DNA of 64,000 bases from Hoeflea phototrophica DFL-43 (GTDB lineage: Bacteria; Pseudomonadota; Alphaproteobacteria; Rhizobiales; Rhizobiaceae). Below, in pieces: positions 52,854 through 62,181 of this stretch (the first letter of the stretch is position 1; each line of letters starts with the position of its first letter). A program made the translations under genes and the position numbers. A model generated the notes under the pieces. That model ran no database searches. It saw only the letters and a list, made by a program, of their open reading frames with translations, and had not been told where the DNA came from. The DNA lies in contig NZ_CM002917.1 of the NCBI RefSeq assembly GCF_000154705.2, forward strand, positions 1,134,461 to 1,198,460. The letters are read 5' to 3'.

Positions 52854-55238
52854 ATGTCTGAAGATCCGGATCGCCCTTCGATCCTCGATGCCTATGCCGC
52901 CTTGCCGGGTGTGCCAGACGAACTGCTGGATGCAGATGGCGGCATCCGGCCGGCTTGGCGCGCACTGATCAGCCATCTCCAGAAGCTTGGCCCCGAAGAC
53001 CGCGAGCGCGGCTTCTCCCGCGGAAGCCAGTATCTGCGCGATGCCGGCGTTTTTGTCCGCAGCTACGGGGAAGGGGCGAGCCCGCGCGACTGGCCGCTCA
53101 GTCCGGTCCCGGTCATCCAGCCGGCTGCCGAATGGCAGTCGCTGGCTGAAGGACTGGCCGAGCGCGCCGATCTGCTCGAAACGGTGGTCGCCGATCTTTA
53201 TGGGGAAAACCAGCTGGTTGCGGATGGTCATCTGCCCGCAAGCCTCATCGCCGCCAACCCTGAATGGCTGCGCCCGCTGGTTGGCGTAAAGCCCGCCTCT
53301 GGTCATTTCCTGCACTTTCTTGCCTTCGAGGTCGGTCGCGGGCCCGATGGCGGGTGGTGGGTTCTCGGCGACCGAACCCAGGCTCCCTCGGGAGCGGGCT
53401 ATGCGCTTGAAAACCGCGTCGCATCAATGCGCGCCTATTCCAGCTTCTACAGCCAAGCCAATGTGGAACGGCTGGCCGGCTTCTTCCGTGCTTTCCGCGA
53501 CGGACTGAACGCGGCCCGTCAGGAAGACGGCAGCCGCGTCGGAATTCTCACGCCTGGCCCGCTCAACGACACCTATTTCGAACATGCCTACATTGCTCGT
53601 TACCTTGGCATGATGCTGCTTGAAGGGGATGACCTTGTGGTCGACAACGGTCGCTTGATGGTCCGCACCGTGTCTGGCCAGCAACCAATCAGCGTGTTGT
53701 GGCGCAGGCTCGATTCGGTCTGGGCTGACCCGCTGGAGCTCGACGCCGCCTCGCGCCTGGGCACCCCGGGCCTGCTTGGCGCGGTGCGGTCCGGCTCGGT
53801 CACCATGGTCAATGCCCTTGGCGCAGGCGTACTTGAAAGCCGCGCCATGCTGGCCTTCCTGCCAAAGCTCTCCGAGGTGCTGCACGGAAAACCGCTTGCC
53901 ATCCCCAACATCGCCACCTGGTGGTGTGGTGGGCAAGCCGAGCGTGCGCATGTGCTGGCCAATGCGGCAAACATGTTGATTGGCCCGGCCAACTCGACCC
54001 ATCTGCCACTGGAGCCTGAGCCCGGTTCTGTCCTGAAGGGCGACATGTCACAAATGGAGGGTGACCTTCAGGCATGGCTTGAGCAGAAGGGCAGGGGCCT
54101 TGTCGGCCAGGAACTGGTTTCGCTGTCGACCACGCCCACCTGGGAGAATGGGGCGATGGCGCCGCGTCCCATGAGCATTCGCGTGTTCCTGGCCCGCACC
54201 CAGGACGGCTGGCGCCTGATGCCCGGGGGCTTTGCCCGGCTTGCCGCCAACAGCCAGGACCCCTCCGCCGTCTCGATCAGGCGCGGCGGTTCGGTGGCCG
54301 ATGTCTGGGTGGTCTCCGATGAGCCGGTTTCCGGGGATTCGATGCTGACGCAGCCCGGTGAGGCCTTCGTTCGCACCTCGCCCGGCCTTCTTCCAAGCCG
54401 CGCAGCCGACAATCTGTTCTGGCTGGGCCGCTACGTTGAGCGCGCCGAGGGCCTGTTGCGTCTCTACCGTGCCCATTTGAGCCGGTTGCCCGAAAGCCCG
54501 CCGGGGGGGACCCCGCTGACCGCCAGCCTCGAAGCCTACCTCTCCGATCGCGGCGTTGATGCCAGCGACGGGATACCCGATACGATCGGGCAGACCATCG
54601 CCATGGCGGTGAACTCAGCCAGTCAGGTTCGCGACCGGTTTTCCGTTGATGCCTGGGCGTCGCTGGCAGATCTGGAGCAGACCGTCGCCGAAATGCGCGA
54701 ACGCGTGTTTCCCGGTGAAGATGCCGCCGCCGCCATGGGTGTCTTGCTGAGAAAGATCACCGGCTTTTCCGGCCTGGTGCACGAGAACATGTACCATTTT
54801 TCCGGCTGGCGCTTTCTCACCATCGGCCGTTCGCTGGAACGCGCAATGGCGATGTCGGAGCTGCTGGCAGAGTTTGCCGAATGGTCCGGTTCGCAGGGCG
54901 GGTTTGAACTGTGCGTCGAAGTCGGTGACAGCGTCATGACACATCGCCGGCGCTATTCGGTCACTGCCAGCCGCGACACCGTGATCGACTTGCTGGCGCT
55001 TGATCCCCTCAATCCGCGCTCCATCGCTTTCCATGTCAATGAGATCAAGGAGCAGGTGGGCCTGCTGCCAGGCGCGGAGATCAATGGCCAGTTGTCCGAT
55101 CTGTCGCGTGCGGTGCTGAGAATTCAGTCGGACCTTGCTATGCTGACCCCTGGCGATCTTGATCATGACGCCCTGGTAACGCTGGGTCAGTCGATCGGTC
55201 ATCTGACCGATCATATCCACGCTCAGTATCTGGGATAA
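52854..55238 (+). CDS. Circularly permuted ATP-grasp and alpha-E domain fusion protein
   Basis: A 794-residue two-part protein. The first about 480 residues form the circularly permuted type 2 ATP-grasp domain (DUF404/DUF407): VFVRSYGEGASPRDWPLSPV, VVADLYGENQLVADGHLPAS, VGILTPGPLNDTYFEHAYIA and LPKLSEVLHGKPLAIPNIAT. The rest is an alpha-E domain beginning LPSRAADNLFWLGRYVERAE, a helical bundle rich in conserved charged residues. The two are often separate genes; here they are fused. ATP-grasp enzymes join a carboxyl to an amine, so this is the probable ligase of the cluster. The start is uncertain: TTG 52833, GTG 52839 or ATG 52854. It is followed by the second transglutaminase after four bases. 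Confidence 0.88.
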   Translation: MSEDPDRPSILDAYAALPGVPDELLDADGGIRPAWRALISHLQKLGPEDRERGFSRGSQYLRDAGVFVRSYGEGASPRDWPLSPVPVIQPAAEWQSLAEGLAERADLLETVVADLYGENQLVADGHLPASLIAANPEWLRPLVGVKPASGHFLHFLAFEVGRGPDGGWWVLGDRTQAPSGAGYALENRVASMRAYSSFYSQANVERLAGFFRAFRDGLNAARQEDGSRVGILTPGPLNDTYFEHAYIARYLGMMLLEGDDLVVDNGRLMVRTVSGQQPISVLWRRLDSVWADPLELDAASRLGTPGLLGAVRSGSVTMVNALGAGVLESRAMLAFLPKLSEVLHGKPLAIPNIATWWCGGQAERAHVLANAANMLIGPANSTHLPLEPEPGSVLKGDMSQMEGDLQAWLEQKGRGLVGQELVSLSTTPTWENGAMAPRPMSIRVFLARTQDGWRLMPGGFARLAANSQDPSAVSIRRGGSVADVWVVSDEPVSGDSMLTQPGEAFVRTSPGLLPSRAADNLFWLGRYVERAEGLLRLYRAHLSRLPESPPGGTPLTASLEAYLSDRGVDASDGIPDTIGQTIAMAVNSASQVRDRFSVDAWASLADLEQTVAEMRERVFPGEDAAAAMGVLLRKITGFSGLVHENMYHFSGWRFLTIGRSLERAMAMSELLAEFAEWSGSQGGFELCVEVGDSVMTHRRRYSVTASRDTVIDLLALDPLNPRSIAFHVNEIKEQVGLLPGAEINGQLSDLSRAVLRIQSDLAMLTPGDLDHDALVTLGQSIGHLTDHIHAQYLG

Positions 55239-55242
55239 GGGC

Positions 55243-56142
55243 ATGCTCTACGACATCAAGCTTGTCATCGACTATGCCTTTGAAACCCCGGCCGCAGGCG
55301 CCCGGCAGATCCTGCGTGCGATGCCGCTCAGCATTCCAGGGCGTCAGCGCCTGATTGCAGGCAGCGTAAGCATTGATACCGACGCCGTGACCCGGAACGA
55401 CCGAACGGATTTCTTCGGCAATCAGGTGACCGAAATGGCATTTGCCGAAGCCCACCGCGACATCGTGATCTCGCTTGCTGCGCGCGTCGACGTGACCGGC
55501 GGCGCGGCCCCCGAAGGCCCTTCGTGCGATATGGCCGCCCTCAAGTTTGCTTTGAACAAGGACCGCGATCTCGGGCCGCGCTCCCCCCTGCATTTTCTCG
55601 CACCCGCCCGCTACACGCCAAGCGATCGAGACATCGGCGCCTGGTCCTTGGGCTTTGGCGTGGACGGACTGGCGGTCAGCGCCATCGTCGCAAATCTCGG
55701 CCTGGCGCTGCACAACGAAATGCGGTTCGACGCCGAAGCCACGACCGTGGATACGCCTGCGGCCGAGGCCTTCGCTGCACGCCATGGCGTCTGTCAGGAT
55801 TTCACCCACATCATGATCATCGCGCTCAGGCATCTGGGCATTCCGGCAGGCTATGTCAGCGGCTATCTGCGCACCTTGCCGCCACCTGGCGAGCCGCGGC
55901 TCGAAGGTGCTGATGCCATGCATGCCTGGGTGTCGGCATGGTGTGGACCTGAAACGGGCTGGGTCGAGTATGATCCGACCAACGCCACATTCGCCGGAAC
56001 CGATCACATCGTTGTCGGCTATGGCCGTGACTACGCCGATGTCGCGCCGGTGCGCGGCGCAATGCGCACCGCGGGCGGCCAGACCAGCAACCAGTCGGTC
56101 GATGTGGCTCCGGTGGACGAGTTGCCGCTGGCAACAGTCTGA
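55243..56142 (+). CDS. Transglutaminase-like cysteine protease family protein
   Basis: A 299-residue protein with a bacterial transglutaminase N-domain (MLYDIKLVIDYAFETPAAGA and RQRLIAGSVSIDTDAVTRND) and a complete papain-like core: Cys184 in RHGVCQDFTHI, His227 in DAMHAWVSAW and Asp244 in VEYDPTNA. No signal peptide or membrane segment is visible. It may hydrolyse or transfer amide bonds made by the neighbouring ATP-grasp protein. It closes a three-gene operon and converges on the oppC-type permease five bases away. An NTN-hydrolase of the proteasome type, often linked to such clusters, is not in this window. Confidence 0.9.
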   Translation: MLYDIKLVIDYAFETPAAGARQILRAMPLSIPGRQRLIAGSVSIDTDAVTRNDRTDFFGNQVTEMAFAEAHRDIVISLAARVDVTGGAAPEGPSCDMAALKFALNKDRDLGPRSPLHFLAPARYTPSDRDIGAWSLGFGVDGLAVSAIVANLGLALHNEMRFDAEATTVDTPAAEAFAARHGVCQDFTHIMIIALRHLGIPAGYVSGYLRTLPPPGEPRLEGADAMHAWVSAWCGPETGWVEYDPTNATFAGTDHIVVGYGRDYADVAPVRGAMRTAGGQTSNQSVDVAPVDELPLATV

Positions 56143-56146
56143 GCGA

Positions 56147-57067
56147 TCAGCGGCCGCGGATCCTTGGATCGAGAGCGTCGCGCAAACCATCGCCAATGTA
56201 ATTGACGCTCAGCACCGTCAGCGAAATCGCCAGACCGGGCCAGAACACGCGCTCGGGATACTGCTGAAGATAGTCAATCGCATCAAACAGCAACCGGCCC
56301 CAGGTCGGGAAATCTGGCGGAAAGCCAAGCCCGAGAAACGACAGCGCGGATTCTGTGATGATCGCTGTCGCAATCCCCAGCGTCGCCGAAACCATGATTG
56401 GTGAGAGCACATTGGGCAGGATATGGCGCAGGATCATGCGGCGCGGCGGTGTGCCGATCGAGCGCGCGGCCAGCACGAATTCACGCTCCTTGAGCGCCAG
56501 AACCTCACCGCGGACAATGCGCGCCGTTTGCATCCAGCTGGTGATGCCGATGGCTGAAACGATCAGGATGAAGGTTCCCATCTCGGGCCCGAAGCCGCGC
56601 GACAGGGTTTCGCGGAACAGCATCACCATGACCAGCAGCAGCGGCAGCAACGGCAGCGCCAGAAACAGATCCGTGAGCCCCATCAGCAGACCGTCGAGCC
56701 GGCGGAAGAAGCCCGAAACAATACCGATCAGTGTGCCAAGCAGCACGCTGATCGCCATGGCGGTCAGGCCGACAGCGATCGACACCTGGCCACCTGCCAT
56801 CATCCGCGCAAGGATGTCCCGGCCAAGCTGGTCGGTGCCAAAGGGATGCGCCAGCGTCGGGCCGGAATTGCGCGCCCGGATGTCGATGAATGTCGGCTCG
56901 ATGGTCCACAGGAACGGGCCAACCGTCACCGCCAGCAAGATGAACAGGAACACCGCTGCGCCGAACAGTGCACCCTTGTGGGTCTTGAACTGGTCCCAGA
57001 CATCCCACCACTGGGAGCGGCCGGTTGTGTCCTTTATCAGAGGCTTGGCTGCGGGCGTGTCAGTCAT
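56147..57067 (-). CDS. Peptide ABC transporter permease (OppC/DppC-like)
   Basis: A 306-residue inner-membrane permease. The first helix is GALFGAAVFLFILLAVTVGP, then HPFGTDQLGRDILARMMAGG and the EAA loop REFVLAARSIGTPPRRMILR with HILPNVLSPIMVSATLGIAT, typical of the OppC/DppC type. The C-terminus LSVNYIGDGLRDALDPRIRG is a family hallmark. ATG 57065-57067 overlaps the end of the OppB-type gene by eight bases and has a GAGGATCC region upstream; a TTG at 57085 is less likely. It is the last gene of the peptide operon. Confidence 0.92.
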   Translation of the reverse strand: MTDTPAAKPLIKDTTGRSQWWDVWDQFKTHKGALFGAAVFLFILLAVTVGPFLWTIEPTFIDIRARNSGPTLAHPFGTDQLGRDILARMMAGGQVSIAVGLTAMAISVLLGTLIGIVSGFFRRLDGLLMGLTDLFLALPLLPLLLVMVMLFRETLSRGFGPEMGTFILIVSAIGITSWMQTARIVRGEVLALKEREFVLAARSIGTPPRRMILRHILPNVLSPIMVSATLGIATAIITESALSFLGLGFPPDFPTWGRLLFDAIDYLQQYPERVFWPGLAISLTVLSVNYIGDGLRDALDPRIRGR

Positions 57068-58067
57068 AGCGGATCCTCGGGTCAAGCAGACCGTAGAGCA
57101 CGTCGGCGATCAGGTTGCACAGCACGATCAGCACGGCGAAGATGAAGGCCAGCGTCTGCACCATCGGCAGGTCATTGGCGTAGATCGCAGTAATCAACAG
57201 CTGTCCCAGCCCATTCACCTTGAAGATCTGCTCGGTGATGATCGCACCGCCGAAGATCGACGGAATGCCAAGCGCGATCACGGTGACCACCGGGATCATC
57301 GAGTTGCGCAGCACGTGCACCAGCAGCACCACCTTCTCGGTCATGCCCTTGGCGCGGGCCGTGCGAACATAATCATGATTGAGGTTGTCGAGCATCGAGG
57401 CGCGCATGAAACGTGACAGCTGTGCGGTCGTCTGCAGTGCCAGCACCATCACCGGCAAGGTCATCTGGCGGACCTGCTGACCAAAGCTCTCAAAGTCATT
57501 GACCACCAGCGTGGTGTCATAGATCGAGGGGAACCATGGCAGCATGATTGCGAAGATCACGATCATCAGCACGCCTGAAAAGAAGGGCGGTACGGAGAAC
57601 CCGATCATCGAAACGAACGTCCCGACCTGGTCGAACCAGGAATACTGCTTGTAGGCCGAGATGATGCCGATCGGCAATGCGATCAGAACGCCGACCACAT
57701 AGGCCAGGCCAACAACCCACAGTGTCTGGGGCATGCGCTGGATGATGATATCGAAAACCGGTGCCCGGAACTGCCAGGAGACGATCCGCTGCATACCTTC
57801 CGAGAAGCTGGTTCCGAACACCCAGTCGAAGAAGACCAGCGGCTCCACCCAGAAGAACTGTTTTGCCCACAGCAGATATCGCACATAGGCAGGTGAATCG
57901 AGCCCCAGCGCGTCACGCATTTTTTGGCGCACTTCGGGCGGGATGCTTAGCGGCTGGTCCGCAAGCGGGTCACCCGGCGCCAGATCCAGCAGCAGGAAAA
58001 TGATAAGGCTGATGAGCACAAGCGTCGGTATCGCAAGCAACAATCGTCGGATTGTAAAGGTCAGCAT
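57060..58067 (-). CDS. Peptide ABC transporter permease (OppB/DppB-like)
   Basis: A 335-residue inner-membrane permease with about six helices. The first is RLLLAIPTLVLISLIIFLLL, followed by LAPGDPLADQPLSIPPEVRQ, typical of OppB/DppB, and the EAA loop NHDYVRTARAKGMTEKVVLL. The C-terminal ILCNLIADVLYGLLDPRIRY is also characteristic. It partners the OppC-like protein. It is separated from the upstream binding-protein gene by 85 bases that hold a terminator hairpin. Confidence 0.92.
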   Translation of the reverse strand: MLTFTIRRLLLAIPTLVLISLIIFLLLDLAPGDPLADQPLSIPPEVRQKMRDALGLDSPAYVRYLLWAKQFFWVEPLVFFDWVFGTSFSEGMQRIVSWQFRAPVFDIIIQRMPQTLWVVGLAYVVGVLIALPIGIISAYKQYSWFDQVGTFVSMIGFSVPPFFSGVLMIVIFAIMLPWFPSIYDTTLVVNDFESFGQQVRQMTLPVMVLALQTTAQLSRFMRASMLDNLNHDYVRTARAKGMTEKVVLLVHVLRNSMIPVVTVIALGIPSIFGGAIITEQIFKVNGLGQLLITAIYANDLPMVQTLAFIFAVLIVLCNLIADVLYGLLDPRIRYD

Positions 58068-58110
58068 GGGCGACGCCTCGGTTCAGCAGCGTTGTCGTAT
58101 AGTGCACAAG

Positions 58111-58143
58111 GAAAAGGCTGGCCCCACCTTTGCAGGGCCAGCC
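58111..58143 (-). terminator. Terminator-like hairpin between peptide-binding protein and permease genes
   Basis: On the minus strand GGCTGGCCC (58135-58143) pairs with GGGCCAGCC (58116-58124) over nine bases around a ten-base loop, followed by TTTTC. It lies directly after the binding-protein stop codon and probably limits read-through to the permease genes, like the hairpin in the galactoside operon. Confidence 0.8.
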
Positions 58144-58152
58144 AATTTCAAC

Positions 58153-59853
58153 TTACTTGATGCGGTACCAGTCCGCGGCATTCCAGATTTCGGAATCCCA
58201 GGTGTTGAGCACAACACCGCCGAGGCTGTTGGAGTGAGCCGATACACGGCCACGGTCAACCAGCGGAACGATGGTCATCGTGTCCTTGGTGATCATGTCG
58301 TTGAGCTTCTTGGCAATTTCGGCGCGCTTGGAGATTTCACCGGTCTTGCTGAGCTCGGCAACAAGTGCGTCATACTCTTCGTTGCAGAAGCGGTTGATGT
58401 TCTCGCCCTGCCACTGGGATTCAGGGCGTGGAGCCTTTTCGCAGGTGTACTGGCCCAGATACTGTTCCGGATCTGTGCCGTCGAAGTTGTTGGCGTACAT
58501 TTCAACGTCCGCGTAGAACTTCTGGAAGGTGTCCGGGGAAGCCGGGTCACCGCCGAAGAACACCGAAGCGTCAATGTTCTTGAGTTCGGTTTCGACGCCG
58601 ATTTCCGACCACCACTGCTTGATCAGCGCCTGGAAGTCCTGACGCACTGCATTGGTTGAGGTCTGGTAGAGAAGCTCGAGCTTCATGCCGTCCTTTTCGC
58701 GGATGCCGTCGGCACCAGCGGTCCAGCCGGCTTCATCAAGCAGCGCCTTTGCGCCTTCGATGTCCTGGGTCAGGCAGTCGGTGTTGTCGGATGCAAAGAT
58801 ATCCGGAGCAGGGACCAGGTTGCAGGTCGGACGACCGGCCTGGCCGTAACCGATTTCCACAAGCAGGTTGCGGTCGATTGCCATCGACAGAGCCCGGCGA
58901 ACGCGCTCGTCCGAAAGGATCGGGTGCGGCTCGGCTGCCGTGGCGCGGGTTTCCGGCGGCAGGTCCGGAGATGGGTTGGTCAGGTTCATCTCGATACGCT
59001 CAACGAGGGTACCGAAGCCCGAGACCGGAGTGCCCTTGCCGCCTTCGGCCATGGCAGCGATCACGTCAGGAGCGAGCTGCAGGTTCCAGGCGTAATCGAA
59101 TTCGCCGGTTTCCATGACAGCGCGGCCAGCGGCCGCAGCGTCGCCGCCGCCCTTGAAGGTCAGCGTTGCGAAGGCCGGCTTTGCCGGATCGCGGTAGTTT
59201 TCGTTGGCCTTCATCGTGATCACGTCATTCGGCTTGAAGTCGGTGACGACAAACGGGCCGGTGCCGACCGGGCCGAAGTTGGCTGCGGTGCATTCCTGCG
59301 CCTTGGCGCCAAGACACTCTTCGAACTGGGCCTTCTGGATGATCGGCGACTGGGCACCGACAAATGCAGCGTAGGGAACCGGCTTCGGGCCGTCAAAATT
59401 GACCACGACCGTCAGATCGTCCGGGGTGTCGATGCTTGCCACACCATCAAATTTCGCGCTCTGTGCACAACCGCCATCCGGCGCCATGCAATAGTCAGCT
59501 GTGAACTTGACGTCAGCCGAGGTGACCGGGGTGCCGTCGGACCACTTGAGGCCTTCCTTGAGCTTCCAGGTGATCGAGGTCAAATCAGCGGAAACGCCGC
59601 CATTCTCGACTGTCGGGATTTCATCAACCAGCCACGGAACCAGGCTGCCGGTCTGGTCAAATCGGGCCAGCGGCTCGACGATCAATGACGCCGATTCGAT
59701 GTCCTTGGTGCCGCCCGACAGATACGGGTTGAGGATCGAAGGCGCCTGCCAGTAGATGATTTTGACTTCGCCGTCCGAGCCGCGCTCGGCGTTCGCTACG
59801 GGTGCAAACGCCAGTGCGGCGACGGCACCCATCAGGATGGTCTTGAGTTTCAT
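58153..59853 (-). CDS. Peptide-type ABC transporter substrate-binding protein (family 5)
   Basis: A 566-residue periplasmic binding protein of family 5 (OppA/DppA). The signal peptide is MKLKTILMGAVAALAFAPVA with cleavage near NA-ER. Conserved parts include ASLIVEPLARFDQTGSLVPW, LKEGLKWSDGTPVTSADVKF, GTGPFVVTDFKPNDVITMKA and ILSDERVRRALSMAIDRNLL. An internal Cys-containing segment (DYCMAPDGGCAQSAKF) suggests a disulfide. It captures peptides or similar amines. AGGAGA precedes ATG 59851-59853. Downstream of the two ATPase genes, upstream of the permeases. Confidence 0.92.
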   Translation of the reverse strand: MKLKTILMGAVAALAFAPVANAERGSDGEVKIIYWQAPSILNPYLSGGTKDIESASLIVEPLARFDQTGSLVPWLVDEIPTVENGGVSADLTSITWKLKEGLKWSDGTPVTSADVKFTADYCMAPDGGCAQSAKFDGVASIDTPDDLTVVVNFDGPKPVPYAAFVGAQSPIIQKAQFEECLGAKAQECTAANFGPVGTGPFVVTDFKPNDVITMKANENYRDPAKPAFATLTFKGGGDAAAAGRAVMETGEFDYAWNLQLAPDVIAAMAEGGKGTPVSGFGTLVERIEMNLTNPSPDLPPETRATAAEPHPILSDERVRRALSMAIDRNLLVEIGYGQAGRPTCNLVPAPDIFASDNTDCLTQDIEGAKALLDEAGWTAGADGIREKDGMKLELLYQTSTNAVRQDFQALIKQWWSEIGVETELKNIDASVFFGGDPASPDTFQKFYADVEMYANNFDGTDPEQYLGQYTCEKAPRPESQWQGENINRFCNEEYDALVAELSKTGEISKRAEIAKKLNDMITKDTMTIVPLVDRGRVSAHSNSLGGVVLNTWDSEIWNAADWYRIK

Positions 59854-59877
59854 GAGACTGTCTCCTTGTTCGTATTG

Positions 59878-60915
59878 TTATTTCGTTGTTTGGCCAGCGG
59901 TTGATCCCGCGGTCTTTGCTGTGTTGTCCGCATAAAGGTGGCAAGCCACCTGTCTTCCATCTCCGAAATCAAACACGTCCGGCTCGATTTGCCGGCAGAT
60001 ATCCATGACCTTCGGGCAGCGGGTGGAAAAGTTGCAGCCCTTGGGCGGATTGGCAGGCGAGGGCACATCGCCCTGCAGCACGATCGGCTTGCGGGTGCGT
60101 TCATAATCGGGATCGGGTTCGGGCACCGCCGACAGCAGCGCCTGGGTGTAAGGATGCAGCGGCTCGGCGAACAGCTCGTCGCGCGAGGCGATCTCGACGA
60201 TCCGGCCCAGATACATCACCGCGACCCGGTCGGCGATATGGCGCACCATCGACAGGTCGTGGCTGATGAACAGATAGGTCAGATCGAGCCGGTCCTGCAG
60301 TTCCTCAAGCAGGTTGACCACCTGTGCCTGGATCGACACGTCGAGGGCGGCAATCGGCTCGTCGCAAACAATGAATTTGGGATTGAGTGCCAGCGCCCGC
60401 GCGATGCCGATCCTTTGGCGCTGGCCACCGGAGAATTCATGCGGATAGCGCTTTGCGAAGGCGCGGTTGAGGCCAACCCAGTCCATCAGTTCATAGACAC
60501 GGGCCAGGCGCTCTTCATCCGTGAGGTCGAGATGCTCGTCCAGCGGCTCGGCGATGATGCTGGCCACCGTCATCCGTGGATTGAGGCTGGCCTGCGGATC
60601 CTGAAAGATCATCTGCATCATCGGCCGCTTGGAGCGAAGGCTGTTGCTGTCGGCCTGTGCGATTTCGTTGCCGTTGATTTCCACGGTGCCGCCGGTGATG
60701 TCGTAAAGCCGCAGGATCGACCGTCCGACGGTGGACTTGCCGCATCCGGATTCGCCGACCAGCCCCAAGGTCTCGCCCGGCAGGATGTCAAAACTGATGC
60801 CGTCCACCGCCTTGATGTCACCGACATGGGACTTGAACAAACCTGAGTGTATCGGGAAATACATCTTGAGGTCCCGCACCTTGACGAGCGGGCCGACAGC
60901 AGTCTCTTCAGCCAT
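59878..60915 (-). CDS. Peptide ABC transporter ATP-binding protein (OppF/DppF-like)
   Basis: A 345-residue ATPase with Walker [20 protein letters not shown]-loop [15 protein letters not shown], signature [19 protein letters not shown], Walker [20 protein letters not shown] and the C-terminal oligopeptide domain with a CxxxxxxxC-type pattern ([20 protein letters not shown]) that is usual for OppD/OppF. ATG 60913-60915 overlaps the OppD-type stop by eight bases. It forms the ATPase heterodimer with the next gene upstream. Confidence 0.93.
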   Translation of the reverse strand: MAEETAVGPLVKVRDLKMYFPIHSGLFKSHVGDIKAVDGISFDILPGETLGLVGESGCGKSTVGRSILRLYDITGGTVEINGNEIAQADSNSLRSKRPMMQMIFQDPQASLNPRMTVASIIAEPLDEHLDLTDEERLARVYELMDWVGLNRAFAKRYPHEFSGGQRQRIGIARALALNPKFIVCDEPIAALDVSIQAQVVNLLEELQDRLDLTYLFISHDLSMVRHIADRVAVMYLGRIVEIASRDELFAEPLHPYTQALLSAVPEPDPDYERTRKPIVLQGDVPSPANPPKGCNFSTRCPKVMDICRQIEPDVFDFGDGRQVACHLYADNTAKTAGSTAGQTTK

Positions 60916-61927
60916 GCGCGGTCTCCGGTGCAGGGGTGGTGGCCTTGTCGACAAGGAAGCAGGCTGCCTTGTGGCCCGGTGCGGAAATCGGAGTGAGCAA
61001 AGGGTTTTCCTCGCTGCACCGCTCAAACGCAAACTGGCAGCGGTTCCTGAACTGGCAGCTGGCGGGTGCTTCAGTGAGGATTGGCGGCTGCCCCTCGATC
61101 ACCTGCAGCTTCTCGGCCCGCGGCCCGCGCACCGCCGGCACGGTTTTCAGCAGCGCCTGAGTATAGGGATGTTGCGGATCGTCAAAGATTTCCTTGACCG
61201 GACCTTCTTCGACCACCTGCCCGGCATACATCACCATCACCCTATCGGCGATCCCGGCAATCACGCCCAGATCATGGGTGATCCAGATGATCGCCATGCC
61301 GAGCTTCTGCCGCAGTTCCTTGACCAGTTCGATGATCTGCGCCTGGATCGTCACATCCAGCGCCGTGGTTGGTTCGTCCGCAATCAGCACCTGCGGGTCA
61401 CAGGCCAGCGCAATGGCGATCATCACCCGCTGCCGCATGCCGCCGGAAAACTGATGTGGATAGTCCTTGAGGCGCCGTTCGGCATCGGGAATGCCGACCA
61501 GTTCCAGAAGCTCGATCGAGCGCGTGCGGGCCTGAGCCTTGGTCATGCCCATATGGGCGCGCAGCGGCTCGGCAAGCTGGTAACCGATTGTGTAGACCGG
61601 ATTGAGCGATGTCATCGGGTCTTGGAAGATAAAGCCGATCTTGGAACCGCGGACATTGCGCAGCTCCTCGTTGCTGATCTTGAGTAGATCCTGACCGCCG
61701 AACATCACCGCACCATCGCGCATCTCTGCGGGTGGTGATGGCAGCAGCCTCAAGAGTGACATCATTGTCACCGATTTTCCGGATCCGCTTTCTCCAACCA
61801 CACCCAGCAATTCGCCGGGTCGCAGATGGAAGCTGACCGAGTTCACCGCGTGCACTTCGCCGCCACGGGTTCGGAAAACCGTCTTAAGCCCTTTTACATC
61901 CAGAATTGGCGAGGCCGTGTCTGGCAT
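60908..61927 (-). CDS. Peptide ABC transporter ATP-binding protein (OppD/DppD-like)
   Basis: A 339-residue ATPase with Walker [20 protein letters not shown]-loop [15 protein letters not shown], signature [19 protein letters not shown], Walker [20 protein letters not shown] and the cysteine-bearing C-terminal region [18 protein letters not shown]. It is the first gene of the peptide transporter operon (OppD, OppF, binding protein, terminator, OppB, OppC). An AGGGG site precedes ATG 61925-61927. It diverges from the argE-like gene, which may act on imported acylated amino acids or peptides. Confidence 0.93.
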   Translation of the reverse strand: MPDTASPILDVKGLKTVFRTRGGEVHAVNSVSFHLRPGELLGVVGESGSGKSVTMMSLLRLLPSPPAEMRDGAVMFGGQDLLKISNEELRNVRGSKIGFIFQDPMTSLNPVYTIGYQLAEPLRAHMGMTKAQARTRSIELLELVGIPDAERRLKDYPHQFSGGMRQRVMIAIALACDPQVLIADEPTTALDVTIQAQIIELVKELRQKLGMAIIWITHDLGVIAGIADRVMVMYAGQVVEEGPVKEIFDDPQHPYTQALLKTVPAVRGPRAEKLQVIEGQPPILTEAPASCQFRNRCQFAFERCSEENPLLTPISAPGHKAACFLVDKATTPAPETAHG

Positions 61928-62181
61928 ACTGTACCCCTCGGGAAATGGCTTCCCGTTATTTTTGTTGCCGGTCTACTCTCACGATACCGGTGGCTGACAC
62001 TATTGGACAATTTTCCAGCGGTTGGCCAGTGGGGTTTCGCAAATTGTTCGATTCCTGTTCGTACGGTTTCAAAATCGACATAAAAATGCGCGTGTTTCGG
62101 TGCTGGACAATGTGCCAGATTGAGCACAACACTGTGGACAGATGCTTCTCGGCGTCGCGTCAAATTGGATAGAAAAATCTT
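61928..62181. promoter_or_regulatory. Divergent promoter region between oppD-like and argE-like genes
   Basis: A 254-base AT-richer stretch with start regions for both directions. No clear operator is visible by eye; several A/T runs (AAAATCGACATAAAAATG) could hold promoters. Nothing else is recognised in it. Confidence 0.3.
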
